A stretch of DNA of 64,000 nucleotides from Bacteroidota bacterium (GTDB lineage Bacteria > Bacteroidota > Bacteroidia > Flavobacteriales > Weeksellaceae), in assembly GCA_023393915.1 (NCBI GenBank), contig JAEXBS010000021.1, forward strand, positions 1 to 64,000. The letters are read 5' to 3'. The notes under the pieces are model-generated. The model was not told the DNA's origin. It did no database searches and saw nothing but the letters and a program-made list of their open reading frames with translations. This document shows, piece after piece, positions 43,399 to 52,433 of this stretch (positions within the stretch are counted from its first letter, which is position 1; the number at the start of each line of letters is the position of its first letter). Made by a program: the position numbers and the translations under genes.

Positions 43399-44628
43399 TT
43401 GAAGTTTCCTTTATATTTTTCGAAGAAAATCGCGTTTGCCAAAGATAATAAAAATAACCTCTCAAGGATTATCATCTTCATTGGGAGACTTTCCGTAGCC
43501 CTAGGGGTAATCGTTTCTTTAATCACCGTTTCAACAGGAGTGGGATCGAAAAATGCGATCAAAGATCGAATGGCGGATTTTGCAGGTGCGATTCAAATTC
43601 GAAGCGAACAGTCCAATGCATCGTACAACTCAAGCGTGGTTAGCTCGAGTGGATTTCATTTGGATCAGATTCAAAAAGATCCAAGAATTCAAGACGTTCA
43701 AAAGTTTGTTACCGTGAGCGGTATCATTCGGACCGATAGCAGTTTTGCCGGAATCATTTACAAAGGGATAGGTAAGGATTTTAATGCCCAAAGGTTTTCC
43801 ACTTTTCTAACCGAAGGAAAAGTTCCCAAAATTACGGAAGAAGGCTACAATTCTCAGGTCGTTATTTCGGAGAAAATCAGTAAGGATCTTCATCGAAAGG
43901 TAGGGGACAGCATTGTGGTTATATTTTCAAAAGCAGATAGTAAGCTTTTGTACCGAAAGTTTGAAATCTCTGGGGTCTACAAAACAGACATCAAAATGAT
44001 TGATGACCTTTTTGTTTTAGGAGACATTACCCATGCAAGAAAAATCCAAGATTTTTCAGAACAAGAGGTGGGAGGCTACGAAGTCTTTTTGAAAGATAAC
44101 GACGATATCGATTTGGTTTACCCTGCGGTGAACCAGGCGGTGGGTAACTTTAATTTTGCCGAAAAAGTGACCGATCGTTATCCGCAGATTGTGGACTGGA
44201 TCACTATTTTTGATACCAACATTGGACTCATTATTACCATCATGCTCGTGGTGGTGGTCATTAATATTGTGATGGTTCTTCTGATTCTTATTATTGAGCG
44301 GACTCCGTCCATTGGCCTGTTAAAAACTTTGGGAGCGACCAATAGGCAGATTCGAACGATTTTTATTAATTACACCTTGCTTATTATGATCCCAGGTCTA
44401 ATCGTTGGGAATCTAGTAGGTCTAGGGTTTTTAGTACTTCAAAAATACACGGGGATTATTAGGCTCAATCCAGAAAACTATTATGTGTCGCAGGTACCGG
44501 TGGATCTCAACCCACTTTATATATTTGGTATTTCTATTGGGATCCTAGCGATTTCTGCACTAGCGCTACTATTGCCAAGTATGCTGATTTCTAAAATTTC
44601 TCCGGTGCGATCCATCAAGTACAACTAA
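43399..44628 (+). CDS. FtsX/LolC-type ABC transporter permease
   Basis: I propose TTG 43399, giving MKFPLYFSKKIAF, which is how related flavobacterial permeases begin; no ATG exists near the start and TTG 43378 would add seven residues. The 409 residues have an N-terminal helix (about 24-45), a periplasmic domain (about 50-265), and three C-terminal helices with TPSIGLLKTLGATNRQIR, the ATPase-coupling motif. The layout matches lipoprotein-releasing LolC/E permeases. No ATPase gene is adjacent. Its start lies 4 bp from that of NamZ on the other strand. Confidence 0.85.
   Translation: MKFPLYFSKKIAFAKDNKNNLSRIIIFIGRLSVALGVIVSLITVSTGVGSKNAIKDRMADFAGAIQIRSEQSNASYNSSVVSSSGFHLDQIQKDPRIQDVQKFVTVSGIIRTDSSFAGIIYKGIGKDFNAQRFSTFLTEGKVPKITEEGYNSQVVISEKISKDLHRKVGDSIVVIFSKADSKLLYRKFEISGVYKTDIKMIDDLFVLGDITHARKIQDFSEQEVGGYEVFLKDNDDIDLVYPAVNQAVGNFNFAEKVTDRYPQIVDWITIFDTNIGLIITIMLVVVVINIVMVLLILIIERTPSIGLLKTLGATNRQIRTIFINYTLLIMIPGLIVGNLVGLGFLVLQKYTGIIRLNPENYYVSQVPVDLNPLYIFGISIGILAISALALLLPSMLISKISPVRSIKYN
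43440..43447 (-). promoter_or_regulatory. -7 element for NamZ, inside permease coding sequence
   Basis: The minus strand reads TATCTTTG, a full match to TAnnTTTG, 45 bp upstream of the NamZ ATG and within the permease gene. Confidence 0.5.
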
Positions 44629-44639
44629 GAGGAAATCCT

Positions 44640-44647
44640 TATCTTTG
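44640..44647 (+). promoter_or_regulatory. -7 element for cysteine synthase
   Basis: TATCTTTG matches TAnnTTTG. The start codon is 19 bp downstream, preceded by a purine-rich AGAAGG that could act as ribosome-binding site. Confidence 0.6.
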
Positions 44648-44666
44648 CACGAGCAAAAAAAGAAGG

Positions 44667-45668
44667 ATGAACTACGCAAATAATATATTAGAAACCATCG
44701 GAAACACGCCGCTGGTTAAATTGAACAAAGTGCTAGGAGAAGATTTTCCAGCCCTAGTTCTAGCAAAAGTCGAAACCTTTAATCCCGGAAATTCTGTTAA
44801 AGACCGTATGGCTTTAAAGATGATTGAGGATGCAGAGAAGGACGGAAAACTAAAACCGGGAGGAACCATCATTGAAGGTACCAGCGGAAACACGGGGATG
44901 GGACTGGCTTTGGCCGCAATTGTGAAAGGATACAAATGTATTTTTGTAACCAACTCCAAGCAATCCAAAGAAAAATGCGATATTCTTCGCGCTGTAGGAG
45001 CTCAGGTCATTGTTTGTCCTACCGATGTTAAACCTACGGATCCGAGATCTTATTATTCGGTTTCTAAGCGTCTTGCTACTGAGACTCCAAATGGATGGTA
45101 TGTTAACCAATACGACAACCTTTCCAATCGTCAGGCCCATTACGAGAGTACGGCACCTGAGATTTGGAAGCAAACCGAAGGCAAAATGACTCATTTTGTG
45201 GTGGGAGCTGGAACAGGAGGAACCATTACGGGGTGCGCTACTTATTTCAAAGAGCAAAATCCTGAAGTTCAAATCTATGGAGTGGACACTTACGGATCCA
45301 TTTTAAAGGAATACCATGAGACGGGCGAAATTCATTTAGAAAACGCTTACTCCTATATCACGGAAGGTATTGGGGAGGACATCATTCCTGAAAACTACAA
45401 CATGGATGTAATCGATCACTTTGAAAAAGTGACCGATAAAGACGGAGCGATCTATGCTAGAAAACTCGCATTAGAAGAAGGAATCTTTTGTGGATACAGC
45501 GCTGGAAGTGCTATTGCAGCTTTAAAGCAAATGCAAGATAAATTCACAAAGGACGATGTAGTTGTTGTTCTTCTTCACGATCACGGTTCTCGTTACGTAG
45601 GGAAAATCTACAACGATGAGTGGATGAAAGAAATGGGTTGGTTAGAAGAATCCAGCGAAGAAAAATAA
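44667..45668 (+). CDS. Cysteine synthase-family PLP enzyme
   Basis: A fold-type II PLP enzyme of 333 residues. The PLP lysine is K45 in NPGNSVKDRM; the substrate loop is EGTSGNTGMG; the phosphate-binding loop is GAGTGGTITG; GYSAGSAIAAL lies near the end. It makes cysteine from O-acetylserine and sulfide. The sequence between the loops (PTDVKPTDPRSYYSVSKRL) resembles a clade annotated as cysteine synthase or cystathionine beta-synthase-like in Bacteroidetes, so the exact substrate is not certain. It stands as a single gene with its own promoter and a terminator shared with the convergent glycosyltransferase. Confidence 0.92.
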   Translation: MNYANNILETIGNTPLVKLNKVLGEDFPALVLAKVETFNPGNSVKDRMALKMIEDAEKDGKLKPGGTIIEGTSGNTGMGLALAAIVKGYKCIFVTNSKQSKEKCDILRAVGAQVIVCPTDVKPTDPRSYYSVSKRLATETPNGWYVNQYDNLSNRQAHYESTAPEIWKQTEGKMTHFVVGAGTGGTITGCATYFKEQNPEVQIYGVDTYGSILKEYHETGEIHLENAYSYITEGIGEDIIPENYNMDVIDHFEKVTDKDGAIYARKLALEEGIFCGYSAGSAIAALKQMQDKFTKDDVVVVLLHDHGSRYVGKIYNDEWMKEMGWLEESSEEK

Positions 45669-45689
45669 AAAAGGTTTTTTACTATAAAG

Positions 45690-45722
45690 GCCCTTCTTTA
45701 CTAAAAAGGAGGGCTTTTTTTC
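45690..45722. terminator. Terminator between convergent genes
   Basis: GCCC (45690-45693) pairs with GGGC (45711-45714), extended inward by six pairs including one G-T wobble, and a T run follows. It ends cysteine synthase transcripts. The convergent glycosyltransferase gene stops at 45721. Confidence 0.8.
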
Positions 45723-47031
45723 ACCCCAATTTTTTAAGTTCCCTAGCGAGAGATTCCGTTAAGGCACGTCTTGAGAAAGGCTTAATTTTTTCAATGGAAA
45801 TAGAGTTATACTTCTGAGCACTTTTGAACTGGCTATAAGATTTCAGAAGAAATTCCTTTAATTCTTTTCTTTCAGTAAAAGTAAAGTGTTTTCCTTTTTC
45901 CGTTTCTTCAAGAATTTTTTCTACATCGCTATCCGAAGGTCCAAAGCTTAAAATTTGAGCAGCTGCTGCGAGGTATTCAAAGAGTTTTCCTGGAATAATT
46001 CCTCTCGACTCCTCTTTTGGGAAATTGGTTAAAACTAAAAGGTCTGCTCGATTCATTTCCTCTACGGCCTTCTCGTGCGAGAGGTAGCCTAGAAGTTCTA
46101 GGGAGCTGGAGAGTCCTAAATTCTGAATCTCTTCTACTATTTTTTCATCCATTCTTCCGGCAACACGAATAAGAAGGTCTTTTTTAAACTCTTGGTCTTC
46201 TTTCGAAAGCTCCGAAAGCACCTGCCATAGAAGGGAAGGATTTCTTAATTGTTCTAATACTCCGGCGTAGGTAAGGGTAAAGCGGTCGCTAGGTGACTTT
46301 TCCCCCTGCTTTTCGATTTCCCCAAGATCCTTATCAAATCCGTTGGTAATAGTCAGGGCTCGGGCGCCTTTTTGACGAAACTTCTGGGCATCGAGGTAGC
46401 TAGTGGCAATCGTGAGGTCTGCAGTCCTAAAGACCTGAGATTCGAGATCTAAATGTTTCTTCTCTGAAGCCTTACTTAGCTTTAAATGTTTGTGGTAGGA
46501 GATTTCGGTCCAGGGATCTCTAAAATCAGCAATCCATTGGAGCTGAGGGAGCTTTTTTTTAAGTCCTAGTCCGATAAGATGCATGGAATGGGGAGGTCCT
46601 GTGGTGACCAAAAGATCAATATTATGTTCTTTTAAGTAAGAGGACAGAAATTTAATGCTGGGCTTCACCCAAAAAACTCTTGCGTCCGGAATAAAGAAAT
46701 TCCCTCTAACCCAGATGGAGAGTTTGGAGAGAAGGCTTTGGTTTTTTCCTACATCAAATTGACCCCCTTTAAATTTTTTGTTTTTTGAGCTGAATTTTTC
46801 AGCCAGAGCGTAGGGTTCCCAGATGCGTGTTTTTACTATTGTAATACCCTTAGGGATCTCTTTTTCAAGGCTTTTGTCCTCTAGGGGATAACTTGGGTTT
46901 TCAGGAGTATAAATAATGGGCTCAAAACCAAATTCCGGAAGGTATTTAGCGAATTTTAACCAGCGCTGAACGCCTGGCCCTCCACTAGGAGGCCAGTAAT
47001 AAGAGACGATCAGTATTTTTTTCTTTTCCAT
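45721..47031 (-). CDS. Glycosyltransferase family 4 protein
   Basis: The N-terminal Rossmann-like domain begins ILIVSYYWPPSGGPGVQRWLKFAKYL, a common start for GT-B transferases of Bacteroidetes. The C-terminal half carries the nucleotide-sugar region (LTYAGVLEQLRNPSLL, GRMDEKIVEEIQ, LGYLSHEKAVEEMNRADLLVL, GIIPGKLFEYLAA). 436 residues, no membrane span. It likely transfers a sugar during surface glycan synthesis; donor and acceptor are unknown. It follows the YfhO gene by 13 bp and is the last gene of that leftward operon. Confidence 0.9.
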   Translation of the reverse strand: MEKKKILIVSYYWPPSGGPGVQRWLKFAKYLPEFGFEPIIYTPENPSYPLEDKSLEKEIPKGITIVKTRIWEPYALAEKFSSKNKKFKGGQFDVGKNQSLLSKLSIWVRGNFFIPDARVFWVKPSIKFLSSYLKEHNIDLLVTTGPPHSMHLIGLGLKKKLPQLQWIADFRDPWTEISYHKHLKLSKASEKKHLDLESQVFRTADLTIATSYLDAQKFRQKGARALTITNGFDKDLGEIEKQGEKSPSDRFTLTYAGVLEQLRNPSLLWQVLSELSKEDQEFKKDLLIRVAGRMDEKIVEEIQNLGLSSSLELLGYLSHEKAVEEMNRADLLVLTNFPKEESRGIIPGKLFEYLAAAAQILSFGPSDSDVEKILEETEKGKHFTFTERKELKEFLLKSYSQFKSAQKYNSISIEKIKPFSRRALTESLARELKKLG

Positions 47032-47044
47032 TCTTAAGGGCTTT

Positions 47045-49582
47045 CTACTGCTCTAGAGAATCTTTTTCTTCTTTACGCTTTTTAAACAATTGAAAAAGTC
47101 CAAAAAGCGAAAGGAGTGCAAAAACGCCCGTAGAGAGAAGCGAATAGGTTTTTCCTTGCTCAATTACTTTGGGCGCAAAACGCATCTCAATTTTATGGTT
47201 TCCTTCGGGTAAATAGAGTCCACGAAGTAGGTAGTTTACTTTCACTAAAGAGGAAGGTTTTCCATCAACTAATACTTCCCATCCGTAAGGATAATAGATC
47301 TCTGAGAAGACAGCCAATTGAGGAGTGGAAGATTTGGACTCATAGGTCAAAAGACTAGGCTCGTAATGGGTAAGCTCAATCGTTGCCGCTGAGTCTAGGG
47401 CGAGGGTTTTGCCTTTAAGATACGACTCGTCCTCTTTACCAAGTACCGCTAGCTTCTTGCTATCAATTTGTCCAATGGCTTCAATCTCTTCGTTAGGCGT
47501 ATTTACAAATTTTACCTGGGAGACCAAATGCGCGGGACCGTTGGCCTCTTCATTTTTTAGCACTCCCGGAGAAGAAGGATCGCCCACTACAAAGTATTTC
47601 GCATTGAGTAGGTTAAGGATTCTTGGCATTTGAACGGTGTCCATGCGCGAAAAGTAATGATTAATTACATCGTCGTAACGTCTTAATTTAGCGGCGCTAT
47701 AGCCTCCGATGGAGGATTTGAAATAAGAAGTATTGGTTTCGCTAAAAGTGCCTAAGGTCTGATTGTAAATTCGGTAGTGGCCTTTATCCTCCTGAGTGAT
47801 CTTATCTAAAGTCTGATTCACCGGAATTTGTCCTACTAGACCTTGAACAAAAGGATTTCCTGCAGCTTTCTCGTAAAGAAAATCCGATTCTTCCGTTAAG
47901 AAGGGCTGCTCCGCGAAAGCCTTATCTACAAAATTCTCCTCGTTCAAATACCTTTTGTTGACGCTCCATAAATCCACTAAACTTACAAGTCCAATCAATA
48001 GAAGGGCAAGGTTCGTTTTTAGCTTATTTTTTAAAGCAAAATAAATCGCGGCAAAGGTAATACCGATATAAACCAGCGCCTTTAGGGTATCTGTTTTAAA
48101 CCATTCTGAGCGGTGACTCACTAGAAAATCCAGTAAGTAGGAGGGAAGGTAGGCTCTTTCACTTGCCGTGGTAAATCCTAGTAAAGGACGAGCGAAAAGT
48201 AATAGAAGTAGTAAAACTCCCGCTACGACTCCTGTAACGGTAAGGAGCGTTTTTGTTTTTTTCTCTTTTGCCTCTTCTTTTTGCTGGAAGAGCGAATAAA
48301 GACCTAAGATGGCAATGAGTGGGAAGAGCAGTTCTACCACTACTAAAATGGAAGAAGGCGCTCTAAATTTATTGTAAAGCGGAACGTAGTCGATAAAGAA
48401 ATTCGTTAGGGGCGCAAAGTGATGCCCCCACGCTAAAAGAATAGTAAGAACCGAAGCGCCCAAGATCCAATAGCGGTATTTTCTCTCTGCAAAGACGAAC
48501 CCTAGAATCGCTAAGTAGACGACCACCGCTCCTTGATAGGCAGGTCCGGAAGTTCCGGGCTGGTCTCCCCAATAGGAGAGGCTGCCTAGGCCTTTAGAAA
48601 TTTGGTCCCATTCGCTTTGCGATTTTACGTTTTGCTCCACTAAAGCTTGAAGCTCCGGAAGCATAGCTTCTGAGGCTTTTTCATTAGAACCTCCACCCAT
48701 AAGTCTTGGAATCATAAGATTTAGGGTTTCGAGCTTTCCGTAACTCCACATGGTGATGGATTCTTTATCGAGTCCGGATTTGTCACTCGAATGCCTATTA
48801 GAATCTAAAATTTGTTTTCCACGTGTGGTTTCTTTCACGTACTCCATGTTGGCCAAAAGCCTTTGGGCGTTCATTCCTACCCCTAAAACACAGGCAAGCG
48901 CTATGATTCCTGTGGAGCGGAAAAAATGGGCTCTTAGCTCGGGTTTTTTAATGGCCCGGTAAAGCTCTGAGAGGAATAGGAAAAACAGACCAATAAAAAG
49001 ATAATAGGTCATTTGGGGATGGTTGGCCGCAATCTGCAGTCCCATAAAAAGACCCGTAGTAATAAAGCCCCAAACGTAGTTTTTCCTTAAATAAACAAGA
49101 AGAATTCCCGCTACTAAAGGTGCGAAATAAGCGATGGTGTGAACTTTTCCGTTGTGACCCGCCGCAATGATAATATAGAAATAAGTGGAAAGGCCGAAGA
49201 AGGTAGCTCCTAAAAGAGCGTACTTCCAGCTTTTGGTCGCCACCATTCCTAGGAAGAAAAAGCCCGCAAAGAGCATAAAGAGATAAGAGGCCGGACGAGA
49301 GACGAACTGGATCACTCCATCGAGCTTTTTAATCACATCTCCTTTGAACTGCGCCCCACTTTGGTAGGTCGGCATTCCAGAGAACATGGCATTACTCCAA
49401 TAGGTTTCTTCCCCTTTTTCAGCTCTATAGTCCAAAAGCTCCTCGGCTCCTCCTCGGTAATGGACAATATCAGGTTGAATTAAAGTTTTTCCACTGATCA
49501 CTGGGGCCGCATAAGATAGGGCCAAGAGAAGTAGGACCAAAAGCGAAATCCCAATTCCGATATACTTATTTCTTTTCTCCAT
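47045..49582 (-). CDS. YfhO-family polytopic membrane protein
   Basis: 845 residues with about a dozen hydrophobic helices in the first 560 and one near the C-terminus (LLSTGVFALLSLFGLFQLF), plus a large extracytoplasmic domain between. Features such as HYRGGAEELLDYRAEKGEETYWSNAMFSGMPTY and YYPYGWEVLVDGK fit YfhO (DUF2723/GT-C-like) proteins. In Gram-positive bacteria YfhO takes part in glycosylating teichoic acids; in Bacteroidetes the role is not settled, but lipid-linked sugar transfer is likely. It overlaps the DUF4834 gene by 17 bp and precedes a glycosyltransferase. Confidence 0.92.
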   Translation of the reverse strand: MEKRNKYIGIGISLLVLLLLALSYAAPVISGKTLIQPDIVHYRGGAEELLDYRAEKGEETYWSNAMFSGMPTYQSGAQFKGDVIKKLDGVIQFVSRPASYLFMLFAGFFFLGMVATKSWKYALLGATFFGLSTYFYIIIAAGHNGKVHTIAYFAPLVAGILLVYLRKNYVWGFITTGLFMGLQIAANHPQMTYYLFIGLFFLFLSELYRAIKKPELRAHFFRSTGIIALACVLGVGMNAQRLLANMEYVKETTRGKQILDSNRHSSDKSGLDKESITMWSYGKLETLNLMIPRLMGGGSNEKASEAMLPELQALVEQNVKSQSEWDQISKGLGSLSYWGDQPGTSGPAYQGAVVVYLAILGFVFAERKYRYWILGASVLTILLAWGHHFAPLTNFFIDYVPLYNKFRAPSSILVVVELLFPLIAILGLYSLFQQKEEAKEKKTKTLLTVTGVVAGVLLLLLLFARPLLGFTTASERAYLPSYLLDFLVSHRSEWFKTDTLKALVYIGITFAAIYFALKNKLKTNLALLLIGLVSLVDLWSVNKRYLNEENFVDKAFAEQPFLTEESDFLYEKAAGNPFVQGLVGQIPVNQTLDKITQEDKGHYRIYNQTLGTFSETNTSYFKSSIGGYSAAKLRRYDDVINHYFSRMDTVQMPRILNLLNAKYFVVGDPSSPGVLKNEEANGPAHLVSQVKFVNTPNEEIEAIGQIDSKKLAVLGKEDESYLKGKTLALDSAATIELTHYEPSLLTYESKSSTPQLAVFSEIYYPYGWEVLVDGKPSSLVKVNYLLRGLYLPEGNHKIEMRFAPKVIEQGKTYSLLSTGVFALLSLFGLFQLFKKRKEEKDSLEQ

Positions 49583-49784
49583 GGAAAGAGTCCTTTATTT
49601 CTTCGTACTCTACTGTTTCAGCGTCCCAATTGACTTTTTGATCCACTTTGTTTTTTTTAGGTGCCTCTTTTGGTTTTCCCGGCGTGGGAAACTGATAAAA
49701 ATTGCGAAAGAACATTCTTTTTAAAATGTTCCAAACAAAGAAGATTATGATCGTAGAGAGTATAGTAAGTAGAATGAATTTCAT
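49566..49784 (-). CDS. DUF4834-family small membrane protein
   Basis: 72 residues: one membrane helix (about 2-20, ILLTILSTIIIFFVWNIL) and a charged cytoplasmic tail with conserved-looking DAETVEYEEIKD. It is the usual neighbour of YfhO in flavobacteria, as I recall, and overlaps that gene by 17 bp here. Function unknown; it may be a partner of YfhO. Confidence 0.85.
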   Translation of the reverse strand: MKFILLTILSTIIIFFVWNILKRMFFRNFYQFPTPGKPKEAPKKNKVDQKVNWDAETVEYEEIKDSFHGEKK

Positions 49785-49808
49785 TTTTGTTCGAGCTAAA
49801 GGCTCTTT

Positions 49809-50852
49809 TTATTTTTCAGGGTTAACAATAACGGTCGTAGTGGCTTCGCTTTTCATGGATTCGGACTGCTTTCCATCGGAAAGGCTCTCGTTTTGCGTTG
49901 TTTTCACGCTCACGTTTTGGTTTTTGATCCATCCGGTTTTTTGATCTAGAGTAACGGTTCCCGACTGAGAAAGTTCAGAGGAGACTTTGTGCGTTACTCC
50001 TTCATTGGTTCTCTCGTCCGATTTTTTCGGAATACCTCCCGCAACTTTAATGGTAACCAATCCGTCTTTTACGCTCTCTAGCGTGTAGCGCGTTGTTAGT
50101 TTTACTTTTCCGTCCGGCGATGCATTTTCAGTTTCGCTCCACTGCTGACCGATCTTGGCTCCTTCCTTAGGAAGAACCATAAGATTGGTAGAGAACTGGG
50201 TTTTAATTGCCTCTTCATTGAAGCTGTCTTTAAAGCTTGCTAAAAATCCTTTTCTCTGCTCTGCATCTTTGATCTCTTTAGCAGCGACCGTACTGATTTT
50301 ATCGTAAATCGGATCAAATCCAGCGATGGAAATTACTTCTCCTGTGGATTTCATTTTCATAGCAAGGGTATTTCCTGTTAAGGCCTTGTTAATGTTCCAC
50401 ATCATTTTAAGTTGAGGATCCGAAGGTGCTTTTCCTTTCGTATCTACTCCAACTGTTTTTCCTCCAGCCGTTTGAGAACTGGATTTTCCTTCCAAATGAA
50501 TTTTAATGTCATAGACTCCGTCTTTGAAGTCTTCCACTGAGAAATTCATTACATCGGTGGATTGAGAGGTAGCCGTCTGGGATTTACCGTCCGGACCGGT
50601 CAACTTCTGGATGCTTCTTTGGAACGTAGTTAAGGGATAAGTAGCTCCTTTAACTAATTGAAAACTTTGGGTATAAACTCCATTCTTTTCCTCAATGGCC
50701 AAGGCCTTTTCTAAAGCAGGAGAAGAAAGGGAATCTCCTGGGTTTTGAACTTGAGCTAGAGAGTCCTTCTCTGTAGTAGTTGAAGTTGAATTTTCTTTTT
50801 TACAAGCAGTAAGGCCCAATGTTACAAGGGCTATTAAAGTCAATTTTTTCAT
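49809..50852 (-). CDS. DUF6263-like lipoprotein
   Basis: The lipobox LTAC places the lipid-bearing cysteine at C17, followed by a Ser/Thr-rich linker. The body repeats long beta strands (YPLTTFQRSIQKL, MNFSVEDFKDGVYDIKIHLEG, KLTTRYTLESVKDGLVTIKVAGG) in the pattern of DUF6263 proteins. 347 residues, exported and membrane-anchored. It is 24 bp upstream of DUF4834. A 50-bp gap with an AT-rich inverted repeat separates it from RlmB, so it may have its own promoter. Function unknown. Confidence 0.82.
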   Translation of the reverse strand: MKKLTLIALVTLGLTACKKENSTSTTTEKDSLAQVQNPGDSLSSPALEKALAIEEKNGVYTQSFQLVKGATYPLTTFQRSIQKLTGPDGKSQTATSQSTDVMNFSVEDFKDGVYDIKIHLEGKSSSQTAGGKTVGVDTKGKAPSDPQLKMMWNINKALTGNTLAMKMKSTGEVISIAGFDPIYDKISTVAAKEIKDAEQRKGFLASFKDSFNEEAIKTQFSTNLMVLPKEGAKIGQQWSETENASPDGKVKLTTRYTLESVKDGLVTIKVAGGIPKKSDERTNEGVTHKVSSELSQSGTVTLDQKTGWIKNQNVSVKTTQNESLSDGKQSESMKSEATTTVIVNPEK

Positions 50853-50902
50853 AAATAAAATAATTAGTACACTTTAAAGAATAGAAATAAATTCTTTAAT
50901 AA

Positions 50903-51658
50903 TTAAAGTGTTAGTTTTTGACGGATGGCTTCGTAGAGAATGGCTCCACACGCAACCGACACGTTTAAAGATTGTGTTTTTCCTTCAATAGGAAGTTTTA
51001 TTTTTTCGTCTGCGTGGTGCAAAACTTCTTTTGAAATTCCTGTTTCCTCATTTCCCATCACAAGGGCGCAAGGTTCTTTGAAATCCACGTCGTAGATGAG
51101 TTGCTGCGCTTTTTCTGTTGCGGCGTAAACCAGTACTCCGTTTTGTTGAAGGTAATCCACCGTGTGCGCAAGGTTTTTCTCCTTACAAATCTTTAGATTC
51201 AGTAAAGCGCCAGCAGAAGTTCTAATCGCATCCGAAGAGAGTGGAGCACCTCCTTTTTCTGGAATAATCACGGCGTCGATTCCAACGCATTCGGCCGTTC
51301 TACAAATGGCTCCAAAATTTCTTACGTCGGTTAGACGATCCAAAATAAGAAGAAAAGGCGTTTTTTCGCTTTCAAGTAACTCAGGCAAAACTTCTTCTAT
51401 AGAATAGATAGGAAGTTGAGCAATAAAGGCAACCACGCCTTGGTGGTTTCCTCTAGTGAGTCGGTCCAATTTTTCTACAGGAACATAATTAGGCCGTATT
51501 TTATGTTTGGCTAATAGGGCTTTTAGCTGCTGAATATTGTTTCCTTGAACCTGATTTTGTAAAAAGATTTTGTCTATGGTTTTGCCTGACTCAATGGCTT
51601 CCATCACAGGATGAATTCCAAAAATAAGGTCTTCTTTTTCTTTAGGGTTTGATTTCAT
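50903..51658 (-). CDS. rlmB: 23S rRNA 2'-O-methyltransferase RlmB / TrmH-family SPOUT enzyme
   Basis: The 251 residues have the substrate-binding N-domain (IFGIHPVMEAIESGK) and a SPOUT knot domain with the three TrmH motifs: LDRLTDVRNFGAICRTAE, VMGNEETGIS and LPIEGKTQSLNVSVACGAILYE. RlmB methylates the ribose of a guanosine in 23S rRNA. Length and the N-domain favour RlmB over tRNA enzymes of the same family. The start follows the DinB stop with no gap, so both are read from the promoter at 52152-52183. Confidence 0.92.
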   Translation of the reverse strand: MKSNPKEKEDLIFGIHPVMEAIESGKTIDKIFLQNQVQGNNIQQLKALLAKHKIRPNYVPVEKLDRLTRGNHQGVVAFIAQLPIYSIEEVLPELLESEKTPFLLILDRLTDVRNFGAICRTAECVGIDAVIIPEKGGAPLSSDAIRTSAGALLNLKICKEKNLAHTVDYLQQNGVLVYAATEKAQQLIYDVDFKEPCALVMGNEETGISKEVLHHADEKIKLPIEGKTQSLNVSVACGAILYEAIRQKLTL

Positions 51659-52132
51659 TTATCCGTATTTTTCTCCGATAATAGCTCGTTTTTGCGCTAG
51701 GATGTAACCGTAGTGCAGGCCTTCGTGAATGTTGTTAAATATGATGGCATCCTGGATGCTCGATAAGTTCATTCCAAAACTGGTGGAATAGGTTTTATAC
51801 TCGGTAAAGAACTGCGCGTCAAAGTCTCGAGCTAAGATTTTAGAGGTTTCTGTTAGTAAAAATTCTAAATCTTCAATTTCGCTTAAGGGAACTTCTAAAT
51901 TAGGAAGTGTTCCTTTCTTATAAGTTTCTACCCAATACTTATCGATTCTAAATTGATTTTCACTTAAATAATAATGCAGTAATTGTTGGGTGGCCACACA
52001 ATGGGCAATGTTCCAGTAAATATTATTGTTAAACCCGTCCGGAATGAGCATAAGATCCTCGTAGGAGGTCGTTTTTAAAACGTCCAAAAGGTTCTGACGA
52101 ATTTGTCGGTGGGCCTGAAAATGATAGTTCAT
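51659..52132 (-). CDS. DinB-family protein
   Basis: A 157-residue four-helix bundle protein. Potential metal-binding histidines are in IAHCVATQQ and NNIHEGLHYGYI, matching the DinB/YfiT pattern of three dispersed His. DinB-type proteins include thiol-dependent transferases, but many have no known role. It is the first gene of the operon with rlmB. It is unrelated to the DinB DNA polymerase despite the name. Confidence 0.88.
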   Translation of the reverse strand: MNYHFQAHRQIRQNLLDVLKTTSYEDLMLIPDGFNNNIYWNIAHCVATQQLLHYYLSENQFRIDKYWVETYKKGTLPNLEVPLSEIEDLEFLLTETSKILARDFDAQFFTEYKTYSTSFGMNLSSIQDAIIFNNIHEGLHYGYILAQKRAIIGEKYG

Positions 52133-52433
52133 TCTAGGGGAATTTAAAGCTCAAAAGTACTTCAATTAATTGAAAAGTACAAAATAGGGGAACGGCGGTG
52201 CGTCCGTAAGAACTTAATCCCTTATAGAAGGGAGGTTGTACAGTTAAACTACTCAGTATCAGTAGTTGCTAGTTTTAAATTATAAGGAATCTTCTTTCAA
52301 ATGTTAAATTATAAGGAGCTCTGGCCTCTGGGGTTCTGGGTTTTTAACAAATTTTAACTCGTTCTTGGCATTAATTGTGTTGACTTGTGGGCGGATTTAT
52401 CGCAATTTTACATTTTTATACCCATTATCGACT
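52133..52433. other. Divergent intergenic region with DinB promoter and a short direct repeat
   Basis: Besides the DinB promoter, TTAAATTATAAGGA occurs at 52275-52288 and again at 52304-52317. A small hairpin CTACT/AGTAG lies near 52247-52263. A possible moxR -7 element is TACATTTT just before 52420. No gene seen. Confidence 0.5.
52152..52183 (-). promoter_or_regulatory. Promoter of the DinB-rlmB operon
   Basis: On the minus strand TTTG (52183-52180), a 20-bp spacer and TACTTTTG (52159-52152) fit the Bacteroidetes housekeeping promoter TTTG-N19-21-TAnnTTTG. The DinB ATG is 20 bp downstream. It is the clearest promoter in the window. Confidence 0.72.

Noticed and set aside
43395..43562. 56-residue N-terminal extension of NamZ
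   Set aside because: It is the antisense of the permease 5' end and would hide the signal peptide that begins at ATG 43394.
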